The notes beneath the pieces are model-generated. The model searched no databases. It was not told the DNA's origin and was given only the letters and a program-made list of their open reading frames with translations. A program made the position numbers and the translations under genes. From contig JAKACU010000038.1 in the NCBI GenBank assembly GCA_021821185.1, positions 1-18,263 on the forward strand: 18,263 bases of DNA, written 5' to 3'. Of this stretch, positions 16,528-18,263 are shown in pieces. Position 1 is the first letter of the stretch. The number at the start of each line of letters is the position of its first letter. The DNA comes from Bacillota bacterium (GTDB lineage Bacteria; Bacillota; Bacilli; Alicyclobacillales; SLC66).

Positions 16528-17403
16528 ATGACAGAGCTTTCCTCAACAAACATTTTGCACGGTCGCATTTTAATTTCTTGCCCTGATCAGCCAGGTATCG
16601 TGGCGAAGGTGTCAAAAATACTCTACGAACAAGGGGCTAATATCACCGAATCTGCACAACACACGACAAACCCCGTTGACGGAACATTTTTCATGCGTAT
16701 CGCCTTCGATACGGACCGAAATAATGAAGCATTATCACAGATGGAAGCAGCTTTATCTCCCGTAGCGAATGAATTTTCGATGAAGTTTCATATATCTATG
16801 GCCGAACAGAGGAAAAAAATGGCCATTTTTGTATCGAAAGAGGAACATTGCTTACTTGAACTTTTGTGGCAACACCAAACAGGCGCCATAGCAGCAGACA
16901 TTGCCATGGTGATTAGTAATCATCCTGATCATGGTGATATCGTGCGTTCCATGGGTTATCCATTTTATCGCATCCCTGTCGATAAGCACAATAAGCAAAT
17001 TGCAGAACAGCAACAACTTGAACTTATCCAAGGACAAGTTGATTTTATTGTTCTTGCTCGCTACATGCAAATTTTGTCACCCTATCTTGTTGATGCTTTT
17101 GAAAATCGCATCATCAACATTCACCATTCCTTTTTACCTGCTTTCGTCGGTGCACGTCCTTATGAGAGAGCCTATGAACGCGGCGTAAAAATCATCGGTG
17201 CGACAGCCCATTATGTAACGGCGGAGCTTGATGCCGGACCAATCATCGAACAAGACGTGCAAAGAATTCATCATGGTTACTCTGTTCATGACATGAAAGC
17301 GATGGGGCGATTGATTGAACGCACCGTGTTGGCACGAGCAGTGACTTTTCATGTTGAGGATAGAATCCTCATTCACAAAAATAAAACAATTGTCTTTAGC
17401 TAA
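16528..17403 (+). CDS. purU: Formyltetrahydrofolate deformylase
   Basis: Hydrolyses 10-formyl-THF to THF and formate, balancing the one-carbon pool and supplying formate. The 291-residue protein has an N-terminal ACT regulatory domain (about 12-88, starting RILISCPDQPGIVAKVS) and a C-terminal formyltransferase-like domain (about 96-278). Catalytic-region motifs are MVISNHPDH (127-135), INIHHSFLPAF (196-206) and TAELDAGPIIEQ (231-242) with Asp235, the Asn/His/Asp set expected for this fold. The ACT domain distinguishes it from PurN and Fmt. ATG follows TAGGAGTG by about 10 bases. It stands alone on the plus strand, and I found no convincing terminator after it. Confidence 0.96.
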   Translation: MTELSSTNILHGRILISCPDQPGIVAKVSKILYEQGANITESAQHTTNPVDGTFFMRIAFDTDRNNEALSQMEAALSPVANEFSMKFHISMAEQRKKMAIFVSKEEHCLLELLWQHQTGAIAADIAMVISNHPDHGDIVRSMGYPFYRIPVDKHNKQIAEQQQLELIQGQVDFIVLARYMQILSPYLVDAFENRIINIHHSFLPAFVGARPYERAYERGVKIIGATAHYVTAELDAGPIIEQDVQRIHHGYSVHDMKAMGRLIERTVLARAVTFHVEDRILIHKNKTIVFS

Positions 17404-17545
17404 CATCTAAGCGAATCACCGGACGTTGTCCAATTGTGAATAGCTTTCTCTCTCATAAAATGGCAGACTCATTGCTTAACCCAAACAATCTACACAAGCA
17501 TGAGCTTTATCATGGGTAATTCATGTACCAAGCTGCTAGTTTGAC
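17404..17545. other. Intergenic region after purU with no recognised gene
   Basis: Contains only short weak inverted repeats (GGAC-GTT-GTCC near 17421, CATGA...TCATG near 17501) without T-runs. No coding signal or RNA gene was recognised here. Confidence 0.6.
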
Positions 17546-17573
17546 AAAAAAATAAGCGCCTCCGAAGGTACGC
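17546..17573 (-). terminator. Probable terminator of the small-peptide mRNA
   Basis: On the minus strand, GCG..CCT-TCGG-AGG-CGC forms a six-pair stem with a 2-base bulge, followed by TTATTTTTTT. The stem is modest but the T-run is strong. It would end a minus-strand transcript running from about 17826, giving an mRNA of roughly 280 bases. Confidence 0.55.
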
Positions 17574-17577
17574 ATGA

Positions 17578-17606
17578 TTGTCGTCACATTTGGTGCATGT
17601 TATAAT
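17578..17606 (+). promoter_or_regulatory. Strong promoter of the convergent small RNA
   Basis: TTGTCG (17578-17583), exactly 17 bases, TATAAT (17601-17606), with TGT directly before TATAAT as an extended -10. One of the best promoter matches in the window, yet it heads no open reading frame. Confidence 0.78.
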
Positions 17607-17612
17607 AACGGT

Positions 17613-17684
17613 GAATAGAGGGCCAAAACCTCGCTTGTCGGGATTTAACGCCGCTACTAGCCGCAAACTAGTAGCGGCATTTTC
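17613..17684 (+). ncRNA. Predicted antisense RNA (about 72 nt), putative type I antitoxin
   Basis: Begins about 7 bases after the TATAAT at 17601-17606 and ends at the intrinsic terminator at 17650-17683. It contains a GAGG/CCTC hairpin near the 5' end and then the terminator stem. No credible open frame is present. Its whole length is complementary to the minus-strand transcript downstream of the 28-codon peptide gene, stopping 2 bases short of the peptide stop codon. This is the layout of RatA (txpA) and SR4 (bsrG) in B. subtilis. Start and end are inferred from promoter and terminator only. Confidence 0.62.
17650..17683 (+). terminator. Intrinsic terminator of the convergent small RNA
   Basis: Perfect 11-bp stem GCCGCTACTAG/CTAGTAGCGGC with a 7-base loop, then ATTTT on the plus strand. 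The minus-strand side is followed by GTTAAATCC, so it should not stop the opposing transcript efficiently. Confidence 0.82.
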
Positions 17685-17685
17685 G

Positions 17686-17772
17686 TTACCGCAAAGCTAG
17701 CTTAATGATTGCTACGACTAACAGCAAGAGCGTTAAAATCGCCATGGCAAGACGATAATCGTGTGAATTCAC
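17686..17772 (-). CDS. Small hydrophobic membrane peptide, putative type I toxin (holin-like toxin type)
   Basis: A 28-codon frame starting at GTG (17772-17770), with AAAGGGGG (17788-17781) exactly 8 bases upstream, the strongest ribosome binding site in this part of the window. The peptide starts MNSHDYRLAM and ends VVAIIKLALR: a short polar head, one membrane segment at about residues 8-23 made of A/I/L/V, and a basic tail (K24, R28). Size and pattern resemble the Bacillota holin-like/TxpA-BsrG class of type I toxins, which insert into the membrane; I have not matched it to a named family. A convergent RNA unit overlaps its 3' untranslated region. A shorter start at ATG codon 10 would remove the polar head and lacks a ribosome binding site. 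Function is inferred. Confidence 0.65.
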   Translation of the reverse strand: MNSHDYRLAMAILTLLLLVVAIIKLALR

Positions 17773-17832
17773 AGCTCTCGCCCCCTTTGATGTTATCTCT
17801 GGCAAGCGAGTTTTCTATCCACCGTCTCGCTT

Positions 17833-17841
17833 ATTCTACCA
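17833..17841 (-). promoter_or_regulatory. Candidate extended -10 promoter of the small peptide
   Basis: Minus strand TGGTAGAAT, a 5-of-6 -10 with TGn extension, but no -35 at 16-18 bases. The predicted start near 17826 gives a leader of about 53 bases. It lies only 8 bases past the transposase stop codon, so insertion-element sequence may shape it. Confidence 0.4.
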
Positions 17842-17849
17842 AATCCCAC

Positions 17850-18263
17850 CTACCTTCGCGAGATTTCAACCGTCCAAAAAGGCCCCAGAAGGGGCCTCTG
17901 TACTAGTTCTCCATTGGAGGTGCGCACAGCGATATGGAATTGGTTCCTCGTCCAGTATCGGCCAGAATACACGAGCTTCCCCGCAATTTTGACCAGCTTG
18001 GTTCGCAGCGTTTCCATCCGGCTTGCTTTCATCTTCTGTGGCAGACACAATCGGCGAAACCAGTTGTTGAAATCATTGGCCAGCATGGCAATTTGCAGTT
18101 TTACGGCGTTCGACTCAAAGTCTGTACTGCTCATCGTATCGCAAGCAAATCCATTTTTAGCTTCCTTGATGAAATTCTCCATGTGGCCACGTTGGCAATA
18201 TAAATGAATGACGTTCTTGGGTTGCAGCGTCATATTGGTTACGATAAAAGTGAACTGAAACAA
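17850..18263 (-). CDS. IS1380-family transposase, C-terminal part (open at the window edge)
   Basis: 137 codons of a DDE transposase; the frame is open to the right edge, so the N-terminus and the first two catalytic aspartates are outside. The segment HLYCQRGHMENFIKEAKNGF carries the YREK signature of the IS4/IS1380 superfamily with exact spacing (Tyr22, Arg25, Glu29, Lys36, counted from the first visible codon); Glu29 is the third catalytic acid. NDFNNWFRRLCLP and the following RTKLVKIAGKLVYSGRYW match the C-terminal region of IS1380-type transposases. The last 13 or so codons cross a strong terminator hairpin at 17876-17896, so the mRNA may end before the stop codon. Whether the element is intact cannot be judged here. 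Confidence 0.88.
   Translation of the reverse strand: MFQFTFIVTNMTLQPKNVIHLYCQRGHMENFIKEAKNGFACDTMSSTDFESNAVKLQIAMLANDFNNWFRRLCLPQKMKASRMETLRTKLVKIAGKLVYSGRYWTRNQFHIAVRTSNGELVQRPLLGPFWTVEISRR
17850..18263 (-). mobile_element. IS1380-family insertion sequence, 3' end
   Basis: Defined by the transposase. The terminal inverted repeat and target duplication could not be located because the other end lies outside the window; the true boundary may lie between about 17815 and 17850, close to the small-peptide promoter. Confidence 0.6.
17876..17896 (-). terminator. Intrinsic terminator inside the transposase 3' end
   Basis: Minus strand GGCCCC-TTCT-GGGGCC followed by TTTTT, a textbook terminator. 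It ends 24 bases before the transposase TAG codon and would shield the downstream small-peptide gene from transposase read-through. Confidence 0.85.

Noticed and set aside
17541..17546. Perfect TTGACA on the plus strand
   Set aside because: No -10-like sequence at 16-18 bases downstream; it coincides with the T-run of a minus-strand terminator.
17762..17773. 12-bp perfect palindrome TGTGAATTCACA covering the peptide start codon
   Set aside because: It has no loop, so it cannot form a hairpin in one RNA, and it lacks the 6-base spacer of CRP-type sites. It could be chance; kept only as a note.
1..18263. CRISPR arrays, phage genes or large tandem repeats
   Set aside because: No regularly spaced repeats, phage structural genes or tandem arrays were seen; apart from the IS and the small module the window is a housekeeping region.

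Overview
This window looks like a chromosomal segment of a low-to-moderate GC, probably endospore-forming member of the Bacillota (Bacilli). The gene order closely follows the Bacillus subtilis ysmB-racE-rph-ysnA-tig-clpX-lonB-lonA-ysxC-hemAXCDB neighbourhood. It also carries LonB, whose B. subtilis homologue is a forespore protease. I would place it near Bacillales/Alicyclobacillaceae, but the genus cannot be fixed from this sequence.

Reading leftward on the minus strand, the layout runs as follows. A marR-type regulator, racE/murI (glutamate racemase), rph (RNase PH) and rdgB (dITP/XTP pyrophosphatase) lie at 16.4-13.7 kb. A tRNA-Arg(UCU) with its own promoter precedes tig (trigger factor), which ends at a clear terminator. 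Next come clpP and clpX, again closed by a strong terminator. lonB follows, with an upstream sequence resembling a forespore sigma-F promoter, then lonA and engB/ysxC. After a plus-strand EamA-type transporter, which interrupts the usual engB-hemA junction, comes the tetrapyrrole operon hemA-hemX-hemC-hemD-hemB; hemB is cut by the left edge. These genes link three themes: early tetrapyrrole synthesis from glutamyl-tRNA, cytosolic protein folding and ATP-dependent proteolysis, and nucleotide or RNA housekeeping.

On the right, purU (formyltetrahydrofolate deformylase) is divergent from marR. Their promoters are back to back, and a short palindrome covers both -35 elements. The window ends with the 3' part of an IS1380-family transposase.

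The most interesting region is the roughly 450 bp between purU and the transposase, which would normally be called empty. It holds a 28-codon hydrophobic peptide gene with a very strong ribosome binding site on the minus strand. A convergent short RNA unit with an excellent promoter and an intrinsic terminator runs on the plus strand and lies entirely inside the 3' untranslated region of the peptide mRNA. This is the architecture of Bacillus type I toxin-antitoxin modules such as txpA/ratA and bsrG/SR4. The peptide mRNA also shows a 12-pair complementarity between its 5' leader and its 3' region, and a leader segment that could alternatively pair with the ribosome binding site.
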